Origin: Colletotrichum lupini
Taxonomy: Eukaryota > Ascomycota > Sordariomycetes > Glomerellales > Glomerellaceae
Assembly (NCBI RefSeq): GCF_023278565.1
Contig: NC_064675.1
Span: 7,316,001-7,380,000 of the forward strand
DNA: 64,000 bases
Reading direction: 5' to 3'
Shown: positions 1 to 11,656 of the stretch, piece by piece
Layout of the letters: each line of letters begins with the position of its first letter
Numbering within the stretch: the first letter of the stretch is position 1
Notes under the pieces: generated by a model
The model's database searches: none
What the model was told of the DNA's origin: nothing
Seen by the model: the letters and a program-made list of their open reading frames with translations, nothing else
Program-made: the position numbers and the translations under genes

Positions 1-765
1 TCTTCTTGTTCCTCCTAGACCTTGGCCGGGTCGCGCTCACTACATCCGCCCAGAACCTCGGAACGGAATCACAATTCGGTACCATTCGTCAATACTTAAC
101 GGCTCATTCAGTCATTCACGTTCAGTGGTACATGAATACTCCAGAAGCGGGTGTGTGCACATAGCGTCGTCTGGCGCAGGAACGCGCGCCGCGCCGCGAA
201 CCTTCAGGTTTTTGGCGGCGCCCCAGTGCCTAGAACCGCTGCATTCGTTGCCCTTAAACCTAGTTGGAACTCCTCGCTGGAAGTCGCAGTTCACCGGGGA
301 GAATTCCTCCTAGTTCCACCGTCGGGACCCTCCCGAAATTTCCAGTCGACATCCATTTTCACGTGCTCTCAAGCCTCTTGATAAAGAGCGAATACGGAGT
401 ACACGCTTCCAATGAGGCTTTCGTTTCAGGGTACATTACTTGTTGATACATGAATATGTGGTCGTGTGCAGCAAGGCGGCATCCAGAGCTCCTAGGAAAT
501 CGACCACAACCAGCGTAGTAACTACGCTTGCTTTTGATTTTCTCAGGTGTTCGCAACTCCAGCAATTACCATGTGCAAACAATGAAAAGGCAGCACACTA
601 CTCTAAAGCTACACTAGATCGGGCCATCATCGCAATTTCGAAGACTCGATGAGCAATGTGTCTGAAGCAGCCTTGTGACGCGAAAGTAGGTTCCAACGCG
701 CTTGGGACTCTAGTCTATAGCATGACCCGCGAATCAGGCCCTCAGCGATAAGCACCAATCACAAC
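1..765. other. Left-edge intergenic sequence
   Basis: No supported gene is visible. The open frames are short (under about 80 codons), overlap one another on both strands and show no recognisable domain. Base composition is balanced, so the stretch is not RIP-affected. It ends at the tRNA gene. Confidence 0.5.
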
Positions 766-849
766 GGTCTATTAGTCTAGTTGGTTAGGACGTCGGATTC
801 TGATTCTCAGAACCTTCCGTAGGCCCAGGTTCAAATCCTGGATGGACCT
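766..849 (+). tRNA. tRNA-Gln (CTG anticodon) with an 11-nt intron
   Basis: A complete cloverleaf can be drawn. The acceptor stem GGTCTAT pairs with ATGGACC over 7 pairs including one G-U, followed by discriminator T849. The D-stem is GTCT/GGAC and the T-arm CCAGG-TTCAAAT-CCTGG is perfect. The anticodon stem TCGGA pairs with TCCGT (4 of 5). The anticodon CTG lies at 800-802 and A37 at 803. An 11-base insert at 804-814 sits at the canonical nuclear intron position between nucleotides 37 and 38. CTG reads CAG, so the tRNA carries glutamine. It lies on its own between unrelated sequence and the 3' end of the SDR gene. Confidence 0.9.
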
Positions 850-963
850 CATTTGCTTTTGCCTCAACCACAAACTCCAGTCAGGTTTCATTTTTGCCAT
901 TGGCAACTAGCCCTGCGTCTTCCTCGTCATATTGCTCATTCTGGGCATGTTCCGCCCAGACGT

Positions 964-1951
964 TCACCACCTGACGACCTTCTCATCAGACCAGTACTCT
1001 CCAGTCTTGCCACCAATATCCGCAATCGCCAGATGCACAGGTGTCTGCGCACCCTCATCAGGCGTCTTTGCGCCGCCGCCTCGCGTCATATCCGTGACCA
1101 CGTACCCGGGATGGCACGAGTTGACGAGCAGCTTGCTTCCCTTGTCCTGCAACTCCTTGGCCATGGCCTTGGTCATGCCAATCTCGCCAGCTTTAGAGAC
1201 CGCGTACGCGGCGCTGGGCCAACCTTGCTTCTCGTGCGTGCCCTTCTCGACCGCGGCGGTGAAGTCTTCCATCAGCTTGGTGACGTCCGACACGGACTGC
1301 GCGTCAAGGAAGCGCTGCTTGATGTCTGGCGAGTACTTGCTCAGGGACCCTGATACCGATGCCACGTTGACGATGCGCCCGTCTGGCTTCATAACCGGGA
1401 TCCAGGCGCGTGTCGCTTCCAGCGTACCGTAGTAGTTGCATGCCAGGGTGTTCTTCACCACGTTTGAGTCTTGTGCACGGAGAGTTAGCTTCTATGTTGA
1501 AAATGGCAGCACTTGATGATCGCGCTTACCAAACCCTTGCATGGCAATACCAGCGTTGTTGATGATGAAGTCAACGCCATCGGGATGTTCCTTTTTCAGA
1601 AATGATGCGAGGTTCGAGATGCTGGATGAATCTGAGATGTCGAGCTGGTGGTACTTGATGTCCGCCGCGCCACCGTGGGTAGACAGGGCCTTGGCCTGCT
1701 TGACATCCGCGTCGCCTTGAATCTTGCTGAGTGCTTGCTCACCGCGAGACATGTCGCGCGCAGTTAGATAGATGAGCAGCGAACCATTGTTTAGATGGGA
1801 ATTGGGATATTGCAGCGCGAGCTGTCGGACTGGTGAGAGAGTAAGAAGTTAGTTGAAATGACGCGATTCTGGGGTGGGATGAGATCCTACCGACTGCAAA
1901 TCCGATGCCCTTGTTGGCACCGGTCACCACACCAACTCGGGAGTATGTCAT
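964..1951 (-). CDS. Short-chain dehydrogenase, carbonyl-reductase (CBR1-like) type
   Basis: NAD(P)H-dependent reductase of the classical SDR superfamily, probably cytosolic, reducing a carbonyl substrate that cannot be named from sequence. Coding segments on the minus strand are 1951-1891, 1829-1530 and 1469-964, giving 288 residues. The two introns (1830-1890 and 1470-1529) have GTAGGA..CAG and GTAAGC..AAG borders and both restore frame. The N-terminus carries the cofactor motif TGANKGIG (residues 9-16). NNAG is at about 109-112, the catalytic Ser region VASVSG at about 156-161, and the active-site YAVSK at Tyr209/Lys213. The long insert between the serine and the tyrosine is typical of carbonyl reductases rather than short bacterial SDRs. 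ATG at 1951 is chosen because it places the Rossmann motif right at the start. The gene appears intact and ends about 115 bases from the tRNA. Confidence 0.88.
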
Positions 1952-2844
1952 GACGTTTCTCGTAAAGGGGACTCTTTAAATACAAATTTGGAAGAATCAA
2001 GGTCAAAAGAAGGGGATTTGCTCAAGAAAGCTGATCATATTGGCACGAACTGTTTACTGATCCATGACATCACTAAGTTGACATTCGACTGTGCATTAGT
2101 CATCGCGTAGCGCACTGAAGTTCTCTCTTCTTCTAGGTCTCAGCCGGCGACACTACGGTCACCTACGGCATGTACAGGCCCCAGTGGGCCCGAACCCGAA
2201 CCCGAACGCCTCGGCCGAAAGGCGGAGAAGTGGAGTGACACCGGTCCCGCGCCGTTCGGCCCGGGGGTGCAAGTACGATGTGCATCGCACCGCTGATGGC
2301 TGCCATTCTAACCCCCTTTACCACTTCACCGCCGACTCGAAGAAGTACCCTGCGTCGAGTTAGTGCGTCCAGGTTGGCGGCCCACAGTCGAGACGGAGGT
2401 TTTCACCAGTCACGACACCGAAATATGCACTCGGGTGCGCAGCCTATTTCCAAGAGTAGCCATGATGTGATTGATGCAGCATGAGAGGGTGCTTCACGTG
2501 CAGCTTGCATTATGAATGAAAGGTGCGATTGGCATGTTGAAGCACAGCATGCAGCGAGATAGAGAGCCCATCGCTCCGCCCAAGGGTGGCTTTTGGAGAG
2601 GCAAGCCTCACTTTCCCCTCTGCCGAAGACCTCCTACAGCATGAAATGTTATGCAGAAGGCCACGTGCGGGGTTTGCTGTTCGAGCCTACATTCACCCCG
2701 GGGCGATTCGCTCTCGAGGATATTAGAGCGCTATTGCTCCTGCTTTTTCTTCACGTCTGGGGAGATTGTGAGTTACGTGGCCATAAATTCAATCAACACA
2801 GCGCCTACATCTTTTCTGCCCTTGAGATTTGCAACTCAATTGAA
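1952..2844. other. Intergenic region upstream of the SDR and STAND-like genes
   Basis: Divergent upstream region. A TTTAAA-type A+T box lies just upstream of the SDR start (about 1975-1985). An open frame continues upstream of the STAND-like ATG to 2593, but that extension (residues encoded by 2593-2844) has no domain and I treat it as leader. No further gene is supported. Confidence 0.4.
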
Positions 2845-4425
2845 ATGGCCGAGATCCTTGGAATAGTTGCTAGCGTCGCAGCTCTTATGCAGCTTGCTCA
2901 TTATGGTGAAAAGTTCGCAAAGGCTTTGCTCAACTTCTCGAAACAGAATAGTTCTCCGCGGAGAGAAGTTGATCGATGTGCCTCCCAAGCACAAGACTTC
3001 TCGGATTGTATCAATATGACTCATTTCACTCTCGAACGACACTTCGCAAATTACACCAAGTCTCCTCTTCTTCAATATCTTTCATCCCAAGGGATACTCA
3101 ATCGGATACTGAATCGATCGGAATTGATAGAATGGCGGCTCGATAAAGCAACCATACGAGTCCGATCACTTCTTGGGGGCGGAAACGCCATTTTCAACTT
3201 TTTCAAGTGGTGGTATCAGAAGGACAGTATCCTAGATCTATTTCCAGAGATGGATTCTGTAAAGATCAGTCTTCAGCTGCTTGCGTCCGCCACTCAACTC
3301 GAGGTTCTCGACATGGAATGCAAAGATTCACTCTGTGATACTGAGAAATTGATTTCGAATGAGAAACACATGTACGTTCTTACAAACATGGGGACTTCAC
3401 CCGGAGTCATCGACTCAGTTCTGAACTCACTCTAAGCTAGTAATCACCTGAAAAAGGTCATTAGAGGTAATTTGAAAACACTGAAAAGACTAGAGGCCCA
3501 AATTGAAAAAGCCAACCCACTCATGCCAACGGATGCCTTCACACACCAGACACAGTCCACCAGCTCTCTCTACGAGATTATGTTACCCTTAGGAAGAAGT
3601 ATGGTGAAAACTGGGAGTGTCCCGAAGCCCAAGTTCGTCTCATCAGCGTCGTCAGAGTCATCTACCAGGACCAAGGAGGTAATTTCTCACATCCAAAATA
3701 ACCTTGTCCGAAGACTAATGGCGAGGCCACAGACCTACAAATCTTCATCGTCGGGCAATTCCATGCCATCAGTATCTTCAGCTCCTTGACGTGAAGCAAG
3801 CTCCCAAACGGAGGCACGTCATTATGATCACGAGGCCATGTACAAGTTCGAACGCCGCTTGCAACATGAGAGACTTTCACGCAAACAGTCATCGTCGGCG
3901 AAGACTACGCCATCATCGACAACAGGCCAACCAGCTACTAAACGTCATGTCGGCCATGGGAGCGGTGCAAATTCGAATATCCAGGAAATAAAATCCGTCC
4001 AGGCATCGCAAAGTCAACGCCAACAGCTTGAACCCCTTCACGAGAGAGTAATCCTAGTGGACACTGCCAACCTTGATAGGTCGATTGTTCACTCTCATGT
4101 ATCGCACAAGGGTAGACTTACTGGCAAAACCTTGACTGGCGTCGTTCATACTACACTTGATGTCAGCGTCATCTCAATTCTAGAAGCCAAGAGACTTGAT
4201 ATAAACGTGTATTCGTGTGAAGACGACAAGAAATTTGGGTTCAAATTTGACCAAGGGAAAATTCAGACATGTATCGGCATGGTATATTTCACCATTGACC
4301 ACAACCCTTCCCCTGGTTCTCAATCGCTAATCACACGCCATAAATTCTACGTTCTGGAGAACTGTCACCCCCGACTTATATTTGGAAAAGACATTTGGGA
4401 GATTGAGGAGACGTCGAAGCAATAA
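2845..4425 (+). CDS. Fungal STAND-type N-terminal domain fused to a degenerate retropepsin-like domain
   Basis: Exon 1 from ATG 2845 encodes MAEILGIVASVAALMQLAHY and following helices, the hydrophobic start typical of the fungal N-terminal domain found on NACHT/ankyrin STAND proteins. An in-frame TAA at 3433 disappears if an intron at 3372-3440 (GTACGT..GCTAG, 69 nt) is spliced, giving a continuous helical, basic stretch. A second in-frame stop, TGA at 3787-3789, remains. It is either nonsense or lies within an intron such as 3772-3888 (117 nt, GTATCT..ACAG). The C-terminus resembles an aspartyl-protease-like fold: HTTLDVSVIS (from 4147) aligns with the family's DTGA..NVIS, and LIFGKDIWEI aligns with the usual FGRD/GRPW flap-end motif. 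His-Thr-Thr replaces Asp-Thr-Gly, so catalysis is not expected. Product 464-503 residues depending on splicing. Family assignment is from memory of such fungal proteins and is moderately certain. Confidence 0.55.
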
Positions 4426-5211
4426 AAATGGATGATGTCTAGACAAGTATACGAAGGTTATTGTCACAGCCACCTTGTATTTGCTTCGTTTTATTTGGTT
4501 ACATGTAATTTTCAAAATATGTCGACTGTTCAAATTAAATGCTTGAAACTCACCGTTTCATCACTGCATTTCAAGGAGCCAGGTGAAAGAAATGAAGGTT
4601 CACGTCAATCCTGACACGGTGACACATTCGGGTCCCGCTACTTGATATAGAAGCGGCAGTGAACATGGCTCTGTTTCCGATTGCATTGCGTGTAACTTCT
4701 AAGTCCTTCTTCGACTTGAAATTGACACCTCACTCCAACAACTAAATCATCATCTTAGGGTAGTGACAGGAACGGAGGCTCACCCAGTGACATGGCTCAA
4801 AACATTTGTTTACTATAGCACCTCATAATTACTGACCGAGTCATCCCGGAATCCCTGTTCAATCTCCGCAAGACTAGTCGCACCTAGGCTTGCCTTTGCG
4901 CACCGCAACTCTCCTATCATCTCCTATCAGTATCTCAGCCCCCAAGAAGATGCAGCCAACCATTGACAACACCTGCGCCCCGCCGCAATCTGGCAAACCC
5001 GGATCGGCATCTCGGGGCGGGGCAGAGTTGCACACAGTACGTCAGCTTATCAGCTGAGATGTGAGGCTTTAAAAGCTGCAACAGGGCACACCGACTCTGT
5101 GGCTATGTGTGCCTGGCCACTGTCTCATGTCTCCAGCCGGTCTTCTGCCTGTCCAGCCCGTGGCTTGCATCCTGCATCTCGCTCGAGGAAGCACAGTAAT
5201 CAGTGACCGAG
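4426..5211. promoter_or_regulatory. Intergenic region and likely amidase promoter
   Basis: No gene is supported. A TTTAAAA box lies at about 5070-5077, roughly 135 bases before the amidase ATG, and could serve as a TATA element. A tandem CTCCTATCAT/CTCCTATCAG pair lies near 4911-4930. The rest is unremarkable. Confidence 0.35.
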
Positions 5212-7123
5212 ATGTACAAGGCGCAACTTTGGGTTGCCATTGTGGCGGGTATTGAGATCTCTTTGGCTAGCTGCAAGCTGAGCACCTCTCAAAGCTGGCC
5301 TGGAAACTCGTCGACAACCGTACCTTCGGTGTTCCCGCTGCTTGAAGATGTGGGATCTGCATACCTGTTCCCGATGCCACTCTGTGGAACTTTTAAGTTG
5401 GAAGAGGCGACAATTGACGAGATGCAAGCAGCATTGACTGCTGGCACACTCACTTCTCAGCAGCTAGTTGGGTGTTATATCCAACGAACCTACCAGACGC
5501 AGGAGTACATTCAGTAAGTAGACTACTCTAGCTGGCATGTTGGAGTTGCAAAGTAGATGGTTCATCACAACATAAGTGGATGCACACTAATGCGCCAGAC
5601 AGCTCTATTTTGCAAATCAATCCAGATGTCTTCCAGCTAGCTGTCAAGATGGACTTGGAACGCAAAGCCGGAAAGATACGGGGGCCACTACACGGCATTC
5701 CATTCACCGTCAAGGACAACATCGCCTCCAAGGACAATATGGAGACGACAGCAGGCAGCTTTGCGCTTTTGGGCAGCATCGTCCCCCGAGACGCTCACGT
5801 GGTCAAGCGCCTTCGCGAAGCCGGCGCTATCTTGTTGGGCAAGGCCGCTCTGAGTGAGTGGGCCGATATGCGTAGCAACAACTATTCTGAGGGGTTCTCG
5901 GCTCGAGGCGGTCAAAGCAGAAGCCCGTACAACTTCACACTCAATCCGGGCGGTAGTAGCACGGGAAGCGCTGTTGGCGTCGCGGCGAATGCCATTGCTT
6001 TCTCGCTGGGCACGGAGACAGATGGTAGTGTCATTAACCCCGCCGAGCGAAACGCCATTGTAGGATTCAAGCCTACAGTTGGTCTGACTTCAAGGGCAGG
6101 GTATGGACCATGTCTCTGGAATCTGATTTTCCGAAGCTTCGCTAATTCGGAGATAGGGTCATTCCTGAGAGCGAGCATCAAGATTCTGTCGGAACCTTCG
6201 GCCGCACAGTCAGAGATGCTGTTTACGCTTTTGATGCAATCTATGGCATTGATGAGCGAGACAACTACACCCTGGCTCAGGAAGGCAGGACGCCTGAAGG
6301 GGGTTACACTCAATTCCTATCTACAAAGGAGATCCTAAAAGGCGCCACCTTCGGACTTCCCTGGAATAGTTTCTGGGCTCTCGCAGACGATGAACAGAGG
6401 GAGTCTCTAGAGCAATTACTCAAGCTCATTACCTCAGCTGGGGCAACGATAATCAACAACACTGAAATCACTGACTATGAGACCATCGTTAGCCCGGATG
6501 GTTGGGACTGGGATTATGGCACATCAAGAGGCTACCCGAATGAGTCCGAGTACACGGTCGTTAAAGTTGACTTTTACAACAACATCAACACCTACCTTTC
6601 GGAGCTGGAAAACACCGATATCAAGACTTTCGAAGATCTCATTGCATTCAACTATGACAATGACGGGACCGAGGGCGGTCATCCTTGGCCGCTTGGGACG
6701 GCCGCGTTTTACTCTGGCCAAGACGGGTTTTTGGCATCTCTCGAGTCGAAAGGTATCAAGGATGAGATCTATCTTCAAGCTGTCGAGTTCTCCCAGCAGT
6801 CAACGCGGAGTGGTATCAATGATGCCCTCACCTCTTCTAATGGGACGAAATTGGCTGGTCTCCTAGTCCCTCCTGAAGTCGGCCAGACGTATCAGATTGC
6901 TGCCCAGGCGGGATACCCCATGATAACTCTCCCGGCCGGTGTTCGCTCTAGCACTGGAATGGGTTTCGGCTTGGCCATAATGCAAACAGCGTATGGAGAA
7001 GCGGAGTTGGTTAAGTGGGGAAGTGCAATCGAGGATTTGCAGTTGACGACAGAGGGAAATCCGTACAAGAGGACTTTGCCTAATTGGTACGAGTACCTCA
7101 CACGAAATGTGCCAGTCTTCTGA
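5212..7123 (+). CDS. Secreted amidase-signature enzyme
   Basis: Amide hydrolase of the amidase signature family (fungal GatA-like enzymes). Exons 5212-5513, 5603-6100 and 6157-7123 join to 588 residues. Intron borders are GTAAGT..CAG and GTATGG..TAG. The first ~22 residues (MYKAQLWVAIVAGIEISLAS) look like a signal peptide, so the enzyme is probably extracellular or vacuolar. The catalytic Lys lies in FTVKDN (about Lys138), followed by the Gly/Ser-rich signature NPGGSSTGSA (about 214-223) with the cis-Ser. The nucleophile Ser lies in TDGSVINPA (about 243), where the family usually has GSIRxPA. The remaining long C-terminal part, ending KRTLPNWYEYLTRN, has the family's length. The ATG at 5212 is chosen for the signal peptide and because the frame upstream is not conserved-looking. 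The gene looks intact. The substrate cannot be predicted. Confidence 0.88.
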
Positions 7124-9493
7124 TGAGAGAAGACATTTCTGAGTCCAAATTCCCGAGCACTGTACTTACTCAGCAACTTGAAGATGTATCGTCCTGCGCA
7201 CGCTTTCCGCCTGCATGCAGGGTGATTCATGCCTAGATGAACCGAGTAAGGATTTATAAATAAGCTGAGATGTGACTAAAAGCTAGGGCATCAATTGGGT
7301 GGTCTATTTAGCTAGGGAAACACAACCCGGCGCGTTGATATTCTGTGCTTGCTCCAATTTCTATTTGGGCATACCAAATCATCGGAGCCGGGTCGGTTCC
7401 GGACATTCAGACTGCAGCGATTGCGACGAATTGTTACCTTACGTTACCTGGCGGTGCATTGTGTAAATGTGACCAGACCTGATATCGCACTTTGGGAGTA
7501 TCCTCCCCTTGAATGAGGAAATCACATTTTGCCAAGTCTAGGATCTGGGGCCAACTTGCCGGGTGGGATGAAATCATGCGCTAACATCCTCCGTTGCTGG
7601 CCGAGAAGTTGCATCAGGTTTATGATGGAGCCCATATTAGCTTGTTCCACGAGTCTGCTCTGCGCGAAGGGACTGAAAAGCGTCATCAAGCCAAACACAA
7701 AATACTTCAAGACGCCAGGCTATCCCAGACCGGTTCCGGAGTCCGCATGTTCCGCGACTCGAGGTGCATCATAAGCCCGAGCCGTTCATCCCAGGTCCCA
7801 GGCTTGGCGACCCACGATTTTCAGTGAAAGACAACAGTGTAGTTTTAACTTTACTCGCGGATAGCGAGGGGGGAAAAGCATTCAGAAATGGATGTACCGT
7901 ATGCAAGAGCCCAACTTCACCCAGGCCAACTACGCCTCGACACTTGGATCAGCTCCCCATCTTACTATGATTGAAGTGTATGCTTCCGCGTCAGTTTTAA
8001 CATGGCGCATGATGAGCCAATAACTTGAAAGAGCTGCAGCGTTTTGACGGAAAATGAAATGTTGGATCTGTGTTTCCATGCTTAGGTAGTTGAAAATTTT
8101 CCATCATAGCAGCAAGCCAGAAATAAACGCCCCCCTTTCACCAACGATTTAAGCGGTCAATATCCATGTAGTTTCGACTCAGCATCCGTCATTATTAGTA
8201 CATGGGTGTAAGCTGTGACCTAGACCAAATATCCAGTCTCCTAGGATCTCGGACTTTGTGTCGATAGCACCGCCTGCCACATCCAGAACTCTATCGTCTG
8301 ATCCTTGGGATGGTGTGTTAGCCGAAGTGCAACCCCTGCCAAGTGTGTGTCCGTATTCCGACGATCATCTTGGCTTAAGCAACTCAAATTTTATGTGAAG
8401 CGCACATCGAGCTCGCTACCGGCTATGGGGATAGCCAAGAACCAAGTCTATGTGGCTCTATGCTACCTACCTGTTTTGGTCACAAGGTCGCGCGTGCCAA
8501 GCATGTCAGCAACGGCCATAGCGGACGTAAGGCTGTGTTGGAAGGGGTCGCACTCTGTTCTTCTTGACGAAGGTTTGGATTCTCGCCGAAGATTAACCTC
8601 TTTCACGTAAGGTAATTCTCGGAGAAATAAGCTGGGAAGGGAGTTTTGATGACTAAAAACTCAAATTTATTGACATGGCTCCGCCGCCAAGACATACCCG
8701 ACAACGAGGAAGGATCTGATAAGATGGGCCGGCGGGACTCCCGCGCGCTTGAGAGAATTCTCGACAACAGCGGGGCGACTACAAGGCAGTGAACAGAGAG
8801 ACTTGACTCCGTCAGTTGTTTGTGAGTGTGGAGCGTAAAGCAAACAGAGTTTATGACGCAGAAAAAGGAAGTTGACCAGAAAAGAGGTTGCTCAGGACTC
8901 GGGAGTCGGGATATTCCCACTTCTTCTCTTCTTTGAAATTATAATTTACCTTAAACAGCCTTGTCATGTGGTGATCATCAGCTGCAGAAAAGAGGCTCGG
9001 AACCTCACTTTGACAGTCTCCGAAGGTCAAATTAGGCTAAGATCCCGTTGGTACTTACAGTGCCGTCGCACATAGAGTTGTACAGAACCAACAGCATATG
9101 GCTCGCTAATGGATCATGGCCTCCGCAATTCCGTCAACTCGACTCTGTATCCTGTTCAGTTGGTGGTCCAACAGCACCGCCGCACGACTTGGCAGCTTGG
9201 CGAATGATCCATCTGGCGGGCCCATCCCCGAGCCTGCCCCTGCATATGTTGACCTTCCGAATCAGAAGTCTTATATGGCATGCATTTGTGAGATATACTG
9301 TAAGCGTACTCACGGCTCTGGAATGCTTCCGGGCGAGCGCCAAGTGCTTTGCCCTGGACTCAAGGAGAGTTGTGTATAAGTAAAACGATTGATCATACCT
9401 CATCGTTGGAGTTTGTATGGGTCTCTCAGCAGCCTTCACTCTCTTTTACATAGATAGTATTCTGCGAGTCGGCAGAGACGCTTATTGTTCACC
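7124..9493. other. Long intergenic region with possible coding remnants
   Basis: About 2.4 kb separates the amidase and the GMC oxidoreductase. Two adjacent plus-strand frames read like real protein: 7594-7827 (beginning LAEKLHQVYDGAHISLFHE) and, shifted by a base near 7760, 7764-7970 (MHHKPEPFIPGPRLGDPRF). Together they could be an eroded gene with a frameshift. I do not recognise the family. Several short frames at 9050-9440 overlap on both strands and show no domain. No RIP-like A+T enrichment is visible. Confidence 0.35.
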
Positions 9494-11656
9494 ATGCCGT
9501 TCTTTCATCAACCCAAGCCCCGGTGGCTGACAATCGCATCCGCGGTTCTCCTCGGAGCAAGCTGTGTCACTGACGCCTATGTGATTCCCCGCCAAATCAA
9601 CTCATCTCAGTTGCTGAACAGCTACGATTATGTCATTGTCGGTGGCGGAACTGCAGGCTTGACTGTCGCAGACCGTCTGACAGAGGACCCTGAGACCAAA
9701 GTCTTGGTTCTCGAGGCTGCAGACTGGGGCAACATGTCCGAGAACCTCAAGGTTTCCTTCCTCACTCGAACTGGAGCTTTTACCGACCTCCTTTGGCCCG
9801 GACTCCAGTCTGTACCCCAGCCCGGTCTGAACGGAAGGACAGGCAATGTCTTCATTGCTAAGCAGGTCGGAGGTGGTGCGTCGGTGAACGCCATGATGAA
9901 CATGCGTGGCTCAGCAGGGAACTGCCGACTGGAGCTGGGACGGTATCTTGCCATACTTCAAGAAGGTAAGAGAGGGAACCTAAAGCAAGAACTTCATTGT
10001 CGCGACTTCAATCTGACCGTCATTATTACAGGGCCTTCACTTCACTGAGCCGCCTCCCGAGCTGACCGACAACTTTGACAGCGTCAAGTTTGACGCATCC
10101 TACTGGCGAGACTCATCAGAGATCTATGCCGGATGGCCGCGGTTCTACTACCCTGGTGTTAAGCCTCTAGTTGAGGCCTTCAAGGAGATCGATGGAGTCG
10201 AGTTCCCGGCTGACAGCGGTGCCGGAAAGCCCGGTGTCTTCTGGTTCCCCACGCTCATGGATCCCCGTACCGTCACCCGTTCCTACGCTGGCACCGGCCG
10301 CTATCTGAACGTCAATGCCACTCGTCCTAACTACCATCTTTTGCTCAACACCCAGGCCCGCAAGTTGATTCTTGACGACCAGCTATCCGTTACCGGAGTT
10401 GAGTTCCCGTCCGGAAACAACAGCTTTGTCACTGCCACTGCAAAGAAGGAGGTCCTCCTCGCTGCTGGCGCCATCCACACTCCTCAGCTGCTGCAGCTTA
10501 GCGGCATTGGTCCTAAGAGCCTTCTCGAAGCTGGTGGCATAGATGTCCTTGTCGATCTCCCTGGCGTCGGCCAGAACTTCCAAGACCACAGCAGTCTCTC
10601 TACCATGAACATTACTCGTAAGTGATGAGACATTTTATGGGCGCGACGGACCTTCAGTCAACGAAGAAAACAAAAACTAACCCGCCTATAGTCTCTAAGC
10701 TTACTGAGATCCACCCCAACCCGAATGACTTAGTTGAGGGCAATGACTTTAAGACTTGGGCCGACGAGGTGTGGGCAGCCAATAAGACCGGTTAGTAGTT
10801 CTCCAACCCAGAGTTATCTCACTCACATTTGCCTGACTCTGACTGATTCATTATGATTTCCGTGGGACAGGCCCTTATTCAATTGCACTGACTAACTTGG
10901 CCGGCTGGCTCCCTTTCACCGCCGTGTCCGACCGGGCTGAGGAGCTCGCTACCAAGTTGGAGCAACAAGACTATGCCAGTCTCCTGCCGACGGATGCTGC
11001 GTCCACAGTCGTCGCTGGCTTCGAGGCGCAGATGAAGATCCTGGCCGCTCAGATGCGATCCAAGGACACGGCATTCACCCGCATGCAGCTCATTGCAGAC
11101 CATGGATCTCAGGGCCCTGTCGCAATGCAGTCCTTCAGCCGTGGCACCATCAACATTAACACGACCGACCCGTGGAACACTGAGCCTGTGATTGACTATC
11201 GCGCCCTGTCCAACCCTCTCGAGGCCGATTTCTTCGTCGAGTCGATCAAGTTCCTTCGCCGCTACAACTTCAACACCTCCCTGGCCACGCAATTTGATCC
11301 GGTCGAGTACGCCCCCGGTCCTGATGTCACGTCGGACGAGGATCTCAAGGCTTACATTGCCGGCGCCATGTCACCAACTGACTACCACCCCGTGGGTACC
11401 GCATCCATGATGCCACTCAACCTGGGCGGTGTTGTCGACCAGACATTGCGGGTATACGGAGTGAAAAACCTGAGAGTCGTTGATGCTAGTGTCATGCCCA
11501 TGGTTCCCAGCGCCAACACCTGCCAGCCTACTTATGCTCTTGCCGAGAAGGTGAGTCTGCTCCTCTTGCTTTTCTGTTTCTCTAGCCCCGATGCTCCATT
11601 TAGCTGACACAATTTCCTATCAACAGGCAGCGGAAATCATCAAGCAGGGCGTCTGA
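9494..11656 (+). pseudogene. Secreted GMC (glucose-methanol-choline) oxidoreductase with a frameshift
   Basis: FAD-dependent alcohol/sugar oxidase or dehydrogenase family. Exons 9494-9965, 10032-10617, 10692-10790, 10871-11550 and 11627-11656 all have good GT..AG borders. The first ~28 residues form a signal peptide. The ADP-binding motif YVIVGGGTAG is near residue 50, ASVNAMMNMRG is the second GMC signature region, and LLAAGAIHTPQLLQLSG is PROSITE signature 2. The C-terminal pair YHPVGTASM (His) and PSANTCQPTYALAEK (Asn) supplies the active site. In exon 1 the frame is lost: after MRGSAG the conserved WSWDGILPYFKK continues in a different frame from 9930. The summed exons have one base too many (or 3n+2 missing), and the segment between the motifs is shorter than usual, pointing to a deletion near 9917-9929. 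No intron explains it. Everything downstream is open, so the lesion is recent or an assembly error. Confidence 0.8.

Noticed and set aside
853..1432. Two 166-codon plus-strand frames opposite the SDR gene
   Set aside because: Antisense shadows of the SDR exon, which has the complete catalytic motifs and introns on the minus strand.
3372..3440. Stop TAA at 3433 in the STAND-like gene as a lesion
   Set aside because: A 69-nt intron (GTACGT..GCTAG) removes it in frame and joins EKH to NHLKKVIRGN, so I treat it as spliced.
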